64,000 nucleotides of DNA from G963663315 sp965231905 (GTDB lineage: Bacteria > Pseudomonadota > Gammaproteobacteria > Arenicellales > Poriferihabitantaceae), in assembly GCA_965231905.1 (NCBI GenBank), contig CBDDOO010000002.1, positions 1,240,001 to 1,304,000 on the forward strand. The letters run 5' to 3'. Made by a program: the position numbers and the translations under genes. The first letter of the stretch is position 1. Each line of letters begins with the position of its first letter. The notes below the pieces were generated by a model. That model did no database searches. It worked only from the letters and a program-made list of their open reading frames with translations, and was not told the origin of the DNA. Below are positions 9,901 to 17,604 of the stretch, in pieces.

Positions 9901-10049
9901 AGGGCAACGAAGAAATATTCTCCAGGGTGATGACGGACGCGGAGTTTCGGTCTACTGCACACGAACATCTTGCCCGAGAGATTTTCCATCGAGTTCGCGA
10001 TGAACAAGGTGAGCGTAACGAGGATCCCACCTTCCAGTTGAGGCTATGA
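6948..10049 (+). CDS. hsdR: Type I restriction enzyme subunit R (endonuclease/translocase)
   Basis: Motor and nuclease subunit of the type I complex; it translocates DNA with ATP and cleaves unmodified DNA. A PD-(D/E)XK nuclease region is seen near residues 140-165 ('CIIDLTLAVN' then 'VVTTELKNP'). SF2 helicase motifs follow: Walker A 'SAGSGKSNS' (about 313-322), DEAH box 'VIVDEAHSSQ' (about 430-439) and 'FFAFTATPK' (about 497-505). Total length is about 1033 residues, normal for HsdR. ATG at 6948 is chosen; an adjacent TTG at 6945 is also possible. It closes the operon hsdM-hsdS-ImmA-(DUF4411)-hsdR and is intact. The restriction system appears functional as far as the reading frames show. Confidence 0.94.
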   Translation: MPAHTELAFEDAIEHCLTTQGRYSKRTPADYAEEQALFPEDVTGFLKDSQPAKWQALDALLGSKTPVTILDSLVKELKVKGTLHVLRHGFKCYGKTFRMAYFRPNTAMNPEAAKNYARNRLTITRQVAFTSVMKKADGKNRRCIIDLTLAVNGIPVVTTELKNPLTGQRATDAVRQYKDERDGRDLLFAFKKRTLVHFAVDPDEVWMTTRLKGRETDFLPFNRGNNHGAGNAPVEGNWKTHYLWGEVLQADSLLEILQRFMHLEITERQVRTDKGVRTVQKEIMIFPRYHQLDTVRKLVVHAKAHGTGRNYLIQHSAGSGKSNSIAWLAHRLASLHDEHDEKVFHSVIVVTDRRVLDQQLQSTIYQFEHKTGVVEKIDEDTRQLAQALSQGTPIVITTIQKFPFISQALSTLEKKGSGVKINTEGKRFAVIVDEAHSSQSGETATTLKGMLNKDGIEAAIAAQLSDEEDYTLSDEVKSAALRDALQRARQPNLSFFAFTATPKFKTKVLFDEPGPSGASPFHEYTMRQAIEEGFVMDVLQNYTTYKRFFGLIKQVKDDPDVPRRRAAKALTRYLELHPVNIEQVVSVIVEHFRLYVMHELGGRAKAMVVTGSRLAAVKYKLAFDHYIKEQSYTGIRSLVAFSGMVEDPDDPGSSYTEVAMNDGLSESELPEAFGRDDYRVLLVAEKYQTGFDQPLLQTMYVVKRLAGVQAVQTLSRLNRIAPGKSRTFVLDFANEEDEIYNAFKPYYETTPVGENADPHRMSELQHRLLEWAIFTPADVTAFAEVWYRGKRDHSATDHRVMNAVLDAVVQRFRGHEEEEREEYRGQLTAYRNLYAFLSQIIPYQDSDLERLYAFVRNLMAKLPPPGDGQAFVLDDEVALRFFRLQQMTEGSIDLSYGDVDPLKGPTDIGTASIKDVDVTLSSLIDRLNERFGTNFTVADQLFFDQIRASAENNENIAEAARANNFANFASYLDRILDELFIARMEGNEEIFSRVMTDAEFRSTAHEHLAREIFHRVRDEQGERNEDPTFQLRL

Positions 10050-10136
10050 TTTGGGAATATCGCTGGGGATTGAGCAGAGGGCGAGTTTCTCAATGCAGGC
10101 CTCTTACTGTAAATAGAGAAAAATTACACTGTCAGC

Positions 10137-10177
10137 GCAATTCTGTAATGTCGTGTTTTAGCAATTCTAAAATGTCG
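10137..10177 (+). repeat. Pair of direct repeats at the left end of the ISNCY-like element
   Basis: Two near-identical 17-bp repeats, 'gcaattctgtaatgtcg' (10137-10153) and 'gcaattctaaaatgtcg' (10161-10177), lie 24 bp apart just upstream of the transposase. Such subterminal repeats are typical transposase-binding sites at IS ends. I found no matching inverted copy downstream of the transposase, so only one end is visible. Confidence 0.5.
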
Positions 10178-10199
10178 CCTTTTTCATTGAGGAGGTGTC

Positions 10200-11354
10200 A
10201 TGTCAGAGGAGGCGATTTCATTGAGCAAAGCGGAACTGGATCGGGTATCGGTGATGGAGGCGATTCTTGCCAAGCGTCTGCGTCAGCGCGAAGCGGCGGA
10301 TCAGTTGGGTTTGAGTATTCGCCAGATTCAGCGTCTGGTGCGCCGCTATCGGGAGTTTGGGGCAGAGGGGCTGGTGTCGGGTCATCGGGGAAAGATTCCG
10401 GGCAATGCCCGGTCTTTGTCTGTGCGCCAGGCGGTGTTGTCTTTGGTGCGGGAACGTTACCGGGACTTTGGTCCGACTTTGGCCAGTGAGAAGCTGTTGG
10501 AGCTTCATGGGGAGTCCATTTCCCGGGAAGCTCTGCGCCGATGGATGATCGCTGATGGGCTGTGGCAACCCAAATCACGCCGTAAGGCTCGCATTCATCC
10601 GCGTCGGGTGCGCCGACCCGGTTTCGGGGAATTGGTGCAGATTGACGGTTCGCCGCATGACTGGTTTGAAGGAAGGGCGGAGCCGTGCACTCTGATCGTG
10701 TTCATTGATGACGCCACCAGTCGTCTGTTGGCCTTGCGTTTTGTACCGGCTGAAACCACCCAGGCTTATATGGAGACGCTGGCACAGTATCTGGATCAGC
10801 ATGGCCGGCCGGTGGCGCTGTACAGTGACAAACACAGTATCTTCCGGGTCAATCACCCCCAGCGCGAAGGTGAACTCACGCAATTCTCCCGTGCCTTGAG
10901 AACCCTGGACATCCAGGCCATACACGCCCATACCCCGCAAGCGAAAGGACGAGTGGAGCGAGCCAACCAGGCGCTACAGGACCGACTGGTGAAGGAGATG
11001 CGACTTCGCAATCTCTCGAACCGGGAAACCGCCAACGCCTTCCTGCCCGCCTTTATCGAAACGTACAACCAACGCTTTGCCGTCGCTCCCCAAAGCGCCC
11101 ACGATCCCCACCGACCCGTCCTGCACACCCCATCCGAACTCGCCCTGATCCTGTCTTTGCATCATACCCGCACCTTGTCAAAGAACCTGACCTGCCAATT
11201 CCAAAACCGCGAATATCAGATACAGACACAAGGCCCCGGCTATGCCTTGCGAAAGGCCACGATCACCGTGTGTGTGGCCTTCGATGGAATCATCCACAAA
11301 GTGTGCATAGGCACGAACCCTACTGATCTGCCTGCCCGGAGGCGAGTGGTGTAG
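10200..11354 (+). CDS. ISNCY-like DDE transposase
   Basis: A 384-residue transposase with an N-terminal helix-turn-helix ('LRQREAADQLGLSIRQIQRL', residues about 28-47) and an integrase-core catalytic domain. The acidic triad is visible as D in 'QIDGSPHDWF', D in 'LYSDKHSIF' and E in 'AKGRVERANQ'. These motif surroundings match the ISNCY-type transposases I know. A strong ribosome-binding site (GGAGG at 10191-10195) precedes the ATG. The reading frame is intact. It lies 150 bp after hsdR, and the right end of the element is not recognisable, so the element may be truncated or immobile. Confidence 0.82.
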   Translation: MSEEAISLSKAELDRVSVMEAILAKRLRQREAADQLGLSIRQIQRLVRRYREFGAEGLVSGHRGKIPGNARSLSVRQAVLSLVRERYRDFGPTLASEKLLELHGESISREALRRWMIADGLWQPKSRRKARIHPRRVRRPGFGELVQIDGSPHDWFEGRAEPCTLIVFIDDATSRLLALRFVPAETTQAYMETLAQYLDQHGRPVALYSDKHSIFRVNHPQREGELTQFSRALRTLDIQAIHAHTPQAKGRVERANQALQDRLVKEMRLRNLSNRETANAFLPAFIETYNQRFAVAPQSAHDPHRPVLHTPSELALILSLHHTRTLSKNLTCQFQNREYQIQTQGPGYALRKATITVCVAFDGIIHKVCIGTNPTDLPARRRVV

Positions 11355-11728
11355 GGTGAGCCATCGCCTCTGGAACTTGTCTATTGCCATGTCGTCCTCG
11401 GTCAGGCCTGTGCGGGACGCGGGTTCAGGCTGGTCATCCGATCTGTTGGAGTAGGGCACGCAACCGTTTGATCTTGAGCCAACAGAGGCGATAAACTGCC
11501 GTACAACGGAACTACCACCTTTAATGGCATTTTCACGACTCATCATGTGTGGAACGTAGCGCATCTCGAATCGTGACCAGCCCCAAATCACTACATCTGG
11601 TGGTGTAGATGATAGCAGCCCCAATCTCTGCACCATCCCCGATAACCGAAGGGACAGGGGTTCGTTATTTCCGCGACATTCGACTGGTCTGGGTGCTTTG
11701 GCTCTAAGAGCTTTCCCCATGATCCGGT
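11355..11728. other. Intergenic stretch between transposase and the 695-residue gene
   Basis: This 374-bp stretch should contain the right end of the ISNCY-like element, but no inverted copy of the left-end repeats is apparent. A minus-strand open frame covers it (from 11774 down to 11178) but reads through the 3' part of the transposase gene and resembles no family I know. No RNA gene or terminator with a T-run was seen. Confidence 0.4.
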
Positions 11729-13816
11729 TCAGGACTTCTTTCGTCCACTTCTGGCCACCTTGCCAACAGTCCAATCCCTCTGGTTTGAGTTGAACATCTT
11801 CGCAACTTGCTGTGACGCTTGCGCTTCGTTCTCATCTTCTACCCACGGCCAAACAAGTGGTGACAAGCCGTCAATAGGATTGTCGGTCTGAATACAATCC
11901 AGTATGACATACCATCGGTCGCTCTTGGTATCGTACTTGTGCTTCGCGCCGATTGCGCGCGCGGCCTTCGCGGTTTTTAGATCCCGCTGAAGTGTAACCG
12001 CGTAAGTGAGTCCTCCGGCTTCCATCGGGATCGAAAAAGATTTGATCGCCTTTCCGGTCTCCGCGACTTCTTCGCGCAAGCTCATAATGGCTGCCGACAT
12101 GTTCTGGAGGGCGGCGCTTGAGAAGTTGTAGAGTTCGAATACGACAGAGGCGACCCTGGGATCGGCATTTTTCAACACCGTCAGCAACTCGGCAACCAAC
12201 GGGATTTCAAGACGCTCTAGGATACCTACCGGGCGAGCAGCTTCGATCCCGAGATCCGCCGCCATCATGAAGTCGTCCACGACCGTCGCGAAGTCTCGTT
12301 CCAGTATCAAGAGATCGCTGTCTGGCGGCATGGCAAGCTTCGATCGAATGTGATAACCGAGATAGTTGTACTCGCTGTCTGACACGATGTTGTCGAAAGC
12401 GTCGGATCGGCACTTCAGATAAAAGAGCATCTCTATTGGGGTAGGGAGCAGACGCACAATGCAATCCAACACACCAATGTCCCAGATCACTGGGGCAATT
12501 TTGTCGCTCCGTTCAAGCATGGCACGGGATAGCATGGTTGAGGCCGGGAAAGGATCGCTCAATACCACCATCGGGAAAAAGCGAGGGAAGGAATGAAATT
12601 CTAGCTCCCTGCCATCCTTGGCGATACACTTGGCGCCCGCCTTGATGAGTTCAATACATTCGAGGGCCTGTCGATAAGGATCCTGAACTGCGCCCTTGAA
12701 ATCTGTCTTCAGTGCATCCGTCTCTCCGGCACGCGCTTTCAACGTAATTCGTTTCGACTTGGCCTGCACCACAATAATGAACTCTCCATAAACCACCAGC
12801 ACGTCAATCTCGCCACCACGGTCGTGCGCGTTCCGTGCAATAACGACATTTTCGTAAACATTCCCAGGTCCGAAAACCGAACATAGGATTTGGGCAGCTG
12901 TCTTTTCGAGAAACACGCCCCTGTGCTCGGAGTGTTTGTCTGCATACTTATTGTCGTCCATCATCCAGAAAAACGGGCTTTCGTATATGCTCTCGCAGAG
13001 CCGATACGGAATCGGCACGTAGAGGTAGTCACCCAACTCAATAATGGGCGCGAGCGAGACGGCGTTTATGGCGAATGGGTCCATGAATCCTTTATTGGTT
13101 GCCGTGATGGGCGTAATAAACTTGGCGAAGAACGCTGTGCTCTTGGCGCCAAACTTTTTCCGCACATCTTCTTTCGCGATCAGCAGGCTATCCGTGAGAT
13201 CACAATTGCTGAACTGGCGCCCGTGTTCACGTAAATGCCTCACTGCTGTCATCTGATCGTGGATGCGGTCGAGTATGAACTTGGCTATGTCAAGCATCGG
13301 ACGGACCGATATGCCGACGTTCTCTAGTAGCCACATCTCATCCTCTCGATAGCGCTGACAGCTGAAGTTGAGGAGTTGATGGATGTAGAAGCCTTCGGCA
13401 CCGTAGTAGATAGCCTCCCTCCCGAATAGGCCGATGAAATTCTCCCGCTCAACATTGACTAGCACTCGATCATGAAATTCACGAAAGAGTGCATCAACAT
13501 TGGCCGCGAAACCCTCCCGCTCTAACGTAACCGCATAGGTACGGTCGGTAGGAGATTGAACCATGAGGCCGAGAAGCAGTAGCATCTCGTTCTTATTGAG
13601 CTTCGAAGTTGACCAGCGGTACTCTGGGTCGTCAATTACGCGACCATCATGCCGGTCCACAGTAACGAAATGGTCGCGATAGATAAGGCTCGAGAACTCG
13701 TGAAGTGCGCCATCGGATAGTGCAAGTGTGCGCAACTCCTCAAAGATCTCAGCTTCGGACCTAGGCTCGGATCGCTGGATTTCGTTATGTTCGTCCACAG
13801 AAGCCTCTCTAGACAT
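11729..13816 (-). CDS. Large uncharacterised protein with a PD-(D/E)XK nuclease-like motif
   Basis: I do not recognise the whole protein (695 residues). A central segment has the order of a PD-(D/E)XK nuclease of the Mrr/NERD kind: a glutamate in 'RGVFLEKTAAQIL' (about residue 300), then 'GGEIDVLVVYGE' (about 333-344) and 'FIIVVQAKSKR' (about 345-355), giving E...D...QxK. The N-terminal 290 residues are probably helical with no recognised motif. The C-terminal 140 residues contain 'NMSAAIMSLREEVAETGKA' and a compact basic tail. There is no signal peptide or membrane segment. It stands alone on the minus strand between an IS element and a toxin-antitoxin pair, next to the restriction operon. 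A defence or DNA-processing role is plausible but unproven. Confidence 0.55.
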   Translation of the reverse strand: MSREASVDEHNEIQRSEPRSEAEIFEELRTLALSDGALHEFSSLIYRDHFVTVDRHDGRVIDDPEYRWSTSKLNKNEMLLLLGLMVQSPTDRTYAVTLEREGFAANVDALFREFHDRVLVNVERENFIGLFGREAIYYGAEGFYIHQLLNFSCQRYREDEMWLLENVGISVRPMLDIAKFILDRIHDQMTAVRHLREHGRQFSNCDLTDSLLIAKEDVRKKFGAKSTAFFAKFITPITATNKGFMDPFAINAVSLAPIIELGDYLYVPIPYRLCESIYESPFFWMMDDNKYADKHSEHRGVFLEKTAAQILCSVFGPGNVYENVVIARNAHDRGGEIDVLVVYGEFIIVVQAKSKRITLKARAGETDALKTDFKGAVQDPYRQALECIELIKAGAKCIAKDGRELEFHSFPRFFPMVVLSDPFPASTMLSRAMLERSDKIAPVIWDIGVLDCIVRLLPTPIEMLFYLKCRSDAFDNIVSDSEYNYLGYHIRSKLAMPPDSDLLILERDFATVVDDFMMAADLGIEAARPVGILERLEIPLVAELLTVLKNADPRVASVVFELYNFSSAALQNMSAAIMSLREEVAETGKAIKSFSIPMEAGGLTYAVTLQRDLKTAKAARAIGAKHKYDTKSDRWYVILDCIQTDNPIDGLSPLVWPWVEDENEAQASQQVAKMFNSNQRDWTVGKVARSGRKKS

Positions 13817-14104
13817 AATAACCTGCCTTCGTTAACGTGGGGTCTACGGTTGACGTGCGGCACTGGTTTCAAAGCGTTCCACGTTTGATTGCAATGAGAA
13901 CTGTGAATGCAGACCCGAAATGAATATACAGCAATACACGTTAGATTGGATATACACAAGAAGACTCCAGCACCTTGGCAAAAGCCTGAGAGCCGTCTGA
14001 CGACAATCCCGACACGACTGGCTCATCACCGTTCACTCTCTGAACCTAATACTACCAAGTCTTTCCCGCATCATCATGGAGACATGATCGTGCATGACTT
14101 CCGG

Positions 14105-14599
14105 TCAGATTCTGTCGATGGCCGCGAGAACAGAATTCGGTTGGGCAAAATAAATGAGATCATCCACCGGGGACTGTCTGAAACCCAGGTGCTGGTAGAA
14201 GGCCGCCGCCTGTGCATCTATGGCGTGGACCGTCACGGCGCGTATTCCGGCGATTTCGGAGACCTTGAGGGTCCTGATAAGCGCATCCCTTGCCAAGGCC
14301 CGGGCGAGCCCTTGCCCCTGATGGGTTCGAGCCACAGCAAGACGGGCCAGGATCATGACCGGGATCGGATCGGGCATGTTCCGCCGAATTCCGCCGGGAG
14401 CTCTTGATCGCTCCACACTTCCGACCGCAATCGAGTAGTACGCGACAACCCGGCCCGCTTCGCGGACGACATAGGTACGGGATGCGCCGGATTCCTGATT
14501 CTGCAAAGCGTGTGCGGTCAACCATCTGTCGAGAGCCAGACTCCCGCTGTCGAAGCAATCAATCATATCCTCTTTCGAGATAGGAGATGGTCGTTCCAT
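14105..14599 (-). CDS. tacT: GNAT acetyltransferase toxin (TacT/AtaT-like)
   Basis: A 164-residue GNAT protein. The acetyl-CoA-binding motif is seen as 'LARLAVARTHQGQGLARAL' (about residues 85-103), and the C-terminal 'AAFYQHLGFRQSP' matches the tyrosine-containing end of the fold. Toxins of this family acetylate the amino group of charged aminoacyl-tRNA and stop translation. It lies 4 bp downstream of a DUF1778-type antitoxin gene, the standard order for this toxin-antitoxin class. Identity as a toxin rests on this pairing and on the N-terminal 'FDSGSLALDRWL' typical of the family. Confidence 0.87.
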   Translation of the reverse strand: MERPSPISKEDMIDCFDSGSLALDRWLTAHALQNQESGASRTYVVREAGRVVAYYSIAVGSVERSRAPGGIRRNMPDPIPVMILARLAVARTHQGQGLARALARDALIRTLKVSEIAGIRAVTVHAIDAQAAAFYQHLGFRQSPVDDLIYFAQPNSVLAAIDRI

Positions 14600-14603
14600 G
14601 GAT

Positions 14604-14888
14604 TCATTTTCCTTCCCATGGCGGCGTGGTGTTCATCGTCTTGCAAAGTGCCACCGACGGCTCCGCAGGCGCAGTGATAGCGGCTTCGAACGCAGCGAAT
14701 TGCTCGTCATCAAGCAGATAAAGACGACGATCGAGAAGCGCCTGTTCAGCGGCCTCCCGAGTCGTGTCGAGGATGAACTGGGTACGGCTCTTGCCGAGAC
14801 AGGATGCGGCACGGTCTATGAGAGCCTTCTGTTCGCAGGATGCCCGGAGGTTAATATTCGTCGTAGCAAGAGTTGTTGATTGGGTCAT
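14604..14888 (-). CDS. tacA: DUF1778 (TacA-type) ribbon-helix-helix antitoxin
   Basis: A 94-residue antitoxin with an N-terminal ribbon-helix-helix DNA-binding part. 'NINLRASCEQKALIDRAA' (about residues 11-28) and 'RTQFILDTTREAAEQAL' (about 35-51) match the DUF1778 pattern. The C-terminal tail ('FAAFEAAITAPAEP') should wrap the partner acetyltransferase. The pair is expected to repress its own promoter. A promoter candidate lies directly upstream on the minus strand (14925-14953), flanked by short inverted TGTAAT/ATTACA sequences. Confidence 0.87.
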   Translation of the reverse strand: MTQSTTLATTNINLRASCEQKALIDRAASCLGKSRTQFILDTTREAAEQALLDRRLYLLDDEQFAAFEAAITAPAEPSVALCKTMNTTPPWEGK

Positions 14889-14905
14889 GGTACGGTTCTC
14901 AGTTC

Positions 14906-14953
14906 TGTAATGATCCTGGTTTTACGGATAGCACAGTGTGATTACATTGTCAA
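14906..14953 (-). promoter_or_regulatory. Predicted tacAT promoter and possible operator
   Basis: On the minus strand a perfect -35 TTGACA (14948-14953) is followed after 17 bp by TATCCG (14925-14930). Inverted hexamers lie inside and beside it (tgtaat at 14906-14911, attaca at 14941-14946 on the plus strand) and could be an autoregulatory operator. The TTGACA contains the original stop codon of oppF (TGA, 14950-14952), so before the IS insertion the two transcription units abutted. Confidence 0.5.
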
Positions 14954-14961
14954 TACTTTCG

Positions 14962-14970
14962 GTTGACATA
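14962..14970 (+). repeat. Left copy of the 9-bp target-site duplication
   Basis: 'gttgacata' immediately left of the IS4-type element; an identical copy stands immediately right of it (16585-16593). This identifies the exact insertion point. Confidence 0.9.
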
Positions 14971-16584
14971 CAGCAATTCCCGCCAGGGAATAATGGATAG
15001 AGGGATGACGGTTGAGAGTTGGATTTTTCTGCGGGCTGTTTCTTCAGGGCGAGCAGAGCCGGGCTGCCGGGTTGCCGCAACAAAAAGGACGGGCTTTGTG
15101 TACGCTGAAAATCCCCCCGGAACACACCGGGTCACGGAAGAGCTCAAGGGGGGTCGGGGAGGGACGGGGGAGAGTATCCGAAAGCGATTCCATGAAACAG
15201 GCTTTCCCAACTGCTGATCAGATACTCATCAAACAGGGCTCGCATCTTCCGCCACAAGGCGCTGCGACTGTGGCGGCTCATCAGCGCCCGGTTGAACACC
15301 GCACAGCAACGCAGTTGTATCTGGTCAATCAGAAAGGCCAGCATCATCAAATGCGTCAGTACAGTAGACAGGTATTGATTGCCGTGACCAAAGTTGTGTT
15401 CCAGGCCGTAGCCCTGGTTCTTCAGCGTATTGAAGGTTTCGTTCTCGATGCGCCAACGGGCGCGACCGACCCGCATCAGTTCATAGACGTTGGATTCGTC
15501 AATCGGCAGGTCCGTAACCCAACAGAAGCGTCGTTCCCGGCCATCGGGGCGAATCTCCTGACAGGACAGGAAGTTCACTTCCAGATCAAAGTGCGCGTCA
15601 TTTAACGGGACTGCATGGAGAAACCGGAAACGGAAACGGACACCGTCCTCTCCCGACACTTCGAGGGCGCCCGTGGTTGTCGTGGCCTCCACCCAACGGA
15701 ATAACTCCGCATGAGACCCCGGCTTCACTCCGAGCATAAAGCGCATGTCCAGCGACTCCAGCAGCCGGATATGCGGCCCGTTCGCGGCCAAAGCATCTTC
15801 CACCACCAGCAGCCTCAAGTGTGGATGATTGCGACGAACCCGTCTCAGCAACCGCTTCGATGCAGCCCGTTCACAGTCATTCTTCGTCGCACCGTCCCGC
15901 TTTCCAATGGCCTCGGGCATCAACGGAATCACTTCCCGACAATCCGGGTGCACCAATACCGCAGCCAATAACTGATGGTAATACGTAACCTCGCCGTTCC
16001 GGTGGCGTTTCTCACAACAGCAGCGACAGCGAACCTGCCGGGAAGAAAAGACCCCGGTCCCGTCTACCGACAACACATAATGACCGCCCGGCCCCGCAAA
16101 ACCTTCCAGTCCCTTGCCCCTCTGCAACCGCGCAAACAACCGCTTGTAAACCGGCTCAAACGCATGCGGCTCCACTTCATCCAAACGCTCCCGCATATAC
16201 GTGTCGCACGGCGCCTGTCGAATCCCGAACAAAGTCCGCAAGTTATGACGAACCGCCTGTGCATGACGACAACGGTCAAACTGCAACAAGGAAGGATACT
16301 TCAGACTGAACATCGCCAGACCGGACATCAGAACATCCGGCAAAGACAGCTTGCGAACCTGCCTGGAATCGGGAAATGACTCAAAAGACGTGCGAACAAC
16401 CTGGTATAACCCGTGAGCGGATAAATCCTTGCGACTGACTGGATGGTTCATGACCTCTCCTCTGTTTCTTGAAATTGGAACCGTAGAATACATCCCTTCA
16501 GGACAAAAGTTTACGATAAACTTTCTTTAAACTCCCTCAAATCCCTTGATAGCCCTCATCATCTGTAGCTGGCGGGAATTGCTG
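14971..16584 (-). mobile_element. Complete IS4-type insertion sequence, 1614 bp
   Basis: Bounded by perfect 16-bp terminal inverted repeats, 'cagcaattcccgccag' (14971-14986) and its complement 'ctggcgggaattgctg' (16569-16584). It is flanked by the 9-bp direct repeat 'gttgacata' on both sides. It contains one intact transposase gene. The perfect target duplication and intact ends point to a recent insertion. The insertion interrupted the end of oppF, whose last three codons and stop remain on the far side (14950-14961). IS4-family assignment comes from the transposase type and these end lengths; the named element cannot be given without a search. Confidence 0.92.
15144..16451 (-). CDS. IS4-type DDE transposase
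   Basis: A 435-residue DDE transposase. Acidic residues of the catalytic core are seen in 'HYVLSVDGTGVFSS', 'LRLLVVEDALAANG' and 'RWRIENETFNTLKNQGY', the last resembling the Y-R-E-K signature of IS4 enzymes. I start it at the ATG at 16451 ('MNHPVSRKDL') because GAGGAG stands a few bases upstream; a longer frame begins at 16493. The gene fills most of the IS element and shows no frameshift, so it may be active. Confidence 0.9.
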   Translation of the reverse strand: MNHPVSRKDLSAHGLYQVVRTSFESFPDSRQVRKLSLPDVLMSGLAMFSLKYPSLLQFDRCRHAQAVRHNLRTLFGIRQAPCDTYMRERLDEVEPHAFEPVYKRLFARLQRGKGLEGFAGPGGHYVLSVDGTGVFSSRQVRCRCCCEKRHRNGEVTYYHQLLAAVLVHPDCREVIPLMPEAIGKRDGATKNDCERAASKRLLRRVRRNHPHLRLLVVEDALAANGPHIRLLESLDMRFMLGVKPGSHAELFRWVEATTTTGALEVSGEDGVRFRFRFLHAVPLNDAHFDLEVNFLSCQEIRPDGRERRFCWVTDLPIDESNVYELMRVGRARWRIENETFNTLKNQGYGLEHNFGHGNQYLSTVLTHLMMLAFLIDQIQLRCCAVFNRALMSRHSRSALWRKMRALFDEYLISSWESLFHGIAFGYSPPSLPDPP

Positions 16585-17604
16585 GTTGACATACTTACTG
16601 TGCCTGTCCGTGTTGGGACCTGTAATGTCGTGATACGGGCATGCGACAAGGTGGTTGGCCGCAATGCTTTCAACCGCTGGTCGGTGGCGGGCGCAGTCCG
16701 GTCGAGCCTGTGGGCATCGGCTTTCAAACGCGCATCCCGCGGGTGGGTCGAACGGCGACGGGAGGCTGCCCTGGAGGATGGGTCGAGGCCGCATCCGTTC
16801 CGCCACCGGGTCGGGAATCGGGACCGACGAAATCAGCGCCCGGGTATAAGGATGGTGTGGTTCAATGAGCAGTCTCGATGTCGATGCGAGTTCCATCATT
16901 TGCCCGAGATACAGGACCAGGGTGCGGTTTGAAATGCTTCTGACCACGCTCAGATCATGGCTGATCACAATCATCGCCAGCCCGAATTCACGTTGAAGAT
17001 CCCGCAACAGGTTGACCACCTGCGCCCGCACGGATACATCCAGCGCCGCAACCGGTTCGTCGCAGATGACGAGCCGGGGTTTCAAAATGAGTGCACGGGC
17101 AATTCCGATACGCTGGCGCTGGCCGCCGGAGAATTCATGCGGGTAGCGGTTGGCCAGGTTGGGCAGGAGTCCGACCCGCTCCATGATCTCACCGACGCGG
17201 GAGCGGACTTCGGTCTTTGAAACATCCGGGATGTGTGTGTGGAGCGGCTCCGCTATGATTTGTCCTACGGTCATGCGGGGATTCAGCGCCGCGACAGGAT
17301 CCTGGAAAATCATTGGCATATCCCTGCGGACCCTGCGCCGCGAACGACGGTCCATGCCGGCCAGATCCGCGCCGTCCCATAATACCCGCCCGGCGCTGAT
17401 CGGAACTGTACCGACGATAGCCCGGACAAGTGTGGTTTTACCCGATCCGCTTTCGCCGACAATGCCGAGTGTTTCCTGTCTGTCGAGGTCGAACGAGATT
17501 CCGCTGACAGCCGTCAGTATTCGTGGCGGCGTCCAGGGCCAGTGGTTGCGAATGGGGACCTGGAAGTTGATTCCGAGATTTTCGACGGTCAGCAATGTCG
17601 TCAT
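16537..17604 (-). CDS. oppF: Oligopeptide ABC transporter ATP-binding protein, 3' end rewritten by an IS
   Basis: ATPase subunit of a peptide importer. Walker A is 'GESGSGKTTLV' (about residues 50-60), the signature is 'FSGGQRQRIGIARAL' (about 160-174), and Walker B follows as 'LVICDEPVAALD'. The C-terminal OppD/F region with 'GCAFESRCPQARPDC' is present. The IS4-type element entered after residue 340. The native end would be Arg-Lys-Tyr-stop, preserved at 14950-14961; now 15 residues starting 'QQFPPATDDE' come from the IS end. Because the change is limited to the extreme C terminus, function is probably kept. The start overlaps the oppD stop by 4 bp. Confidence 0.9.
   Translation of the reverse strand: MTTLLTVENLGINFQVPIRNHWPWTPPRILTAVSGISFDLDRQETLGIVGESGSGKTTLVRAIVGTVPISAGRVLWDGADLAGMDRRSRRRVRRDMPMIFQDPVAALNPRMTVGQIIAEPLHTHIPDVSKTEVRSRVGEIMERVGLLPNLANRYPHEFSGGQRQRIGIARALILKPRLVICDEPVAALDVSVRAQVVNLLRDLQREFGLAMIVISHDLSVVRSISNRTLVLYLGQMMELASTSRLLIEPHHPYTRALISSVPIPDPVAERMRPRPILQGSLPSPFDPPAGCAFESRCPQARPDCARHRPAVESIAANHLVACPYHDITGPNTDRHSKYVNQQFPPATDDEGYQGI
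16585..16593 (+). repeat. Right copy of the 9-bp target-site duplication
   Basis: 'gttgacata', identical to 14962-14970. On the minus strand it encodes the last native residues Tyr-Val-Asn of OppF before the IS sequence begins. Confidence 0.9.

Noticed and set aside
11178..11774. 198-codon minus-strand frame behind the large nuclease-like gene
   Set aside because: Its 3' half lies antisense to the transposase gene and the translated sequence resembles no family; it also overlaps the end of the nuclease-like gene.
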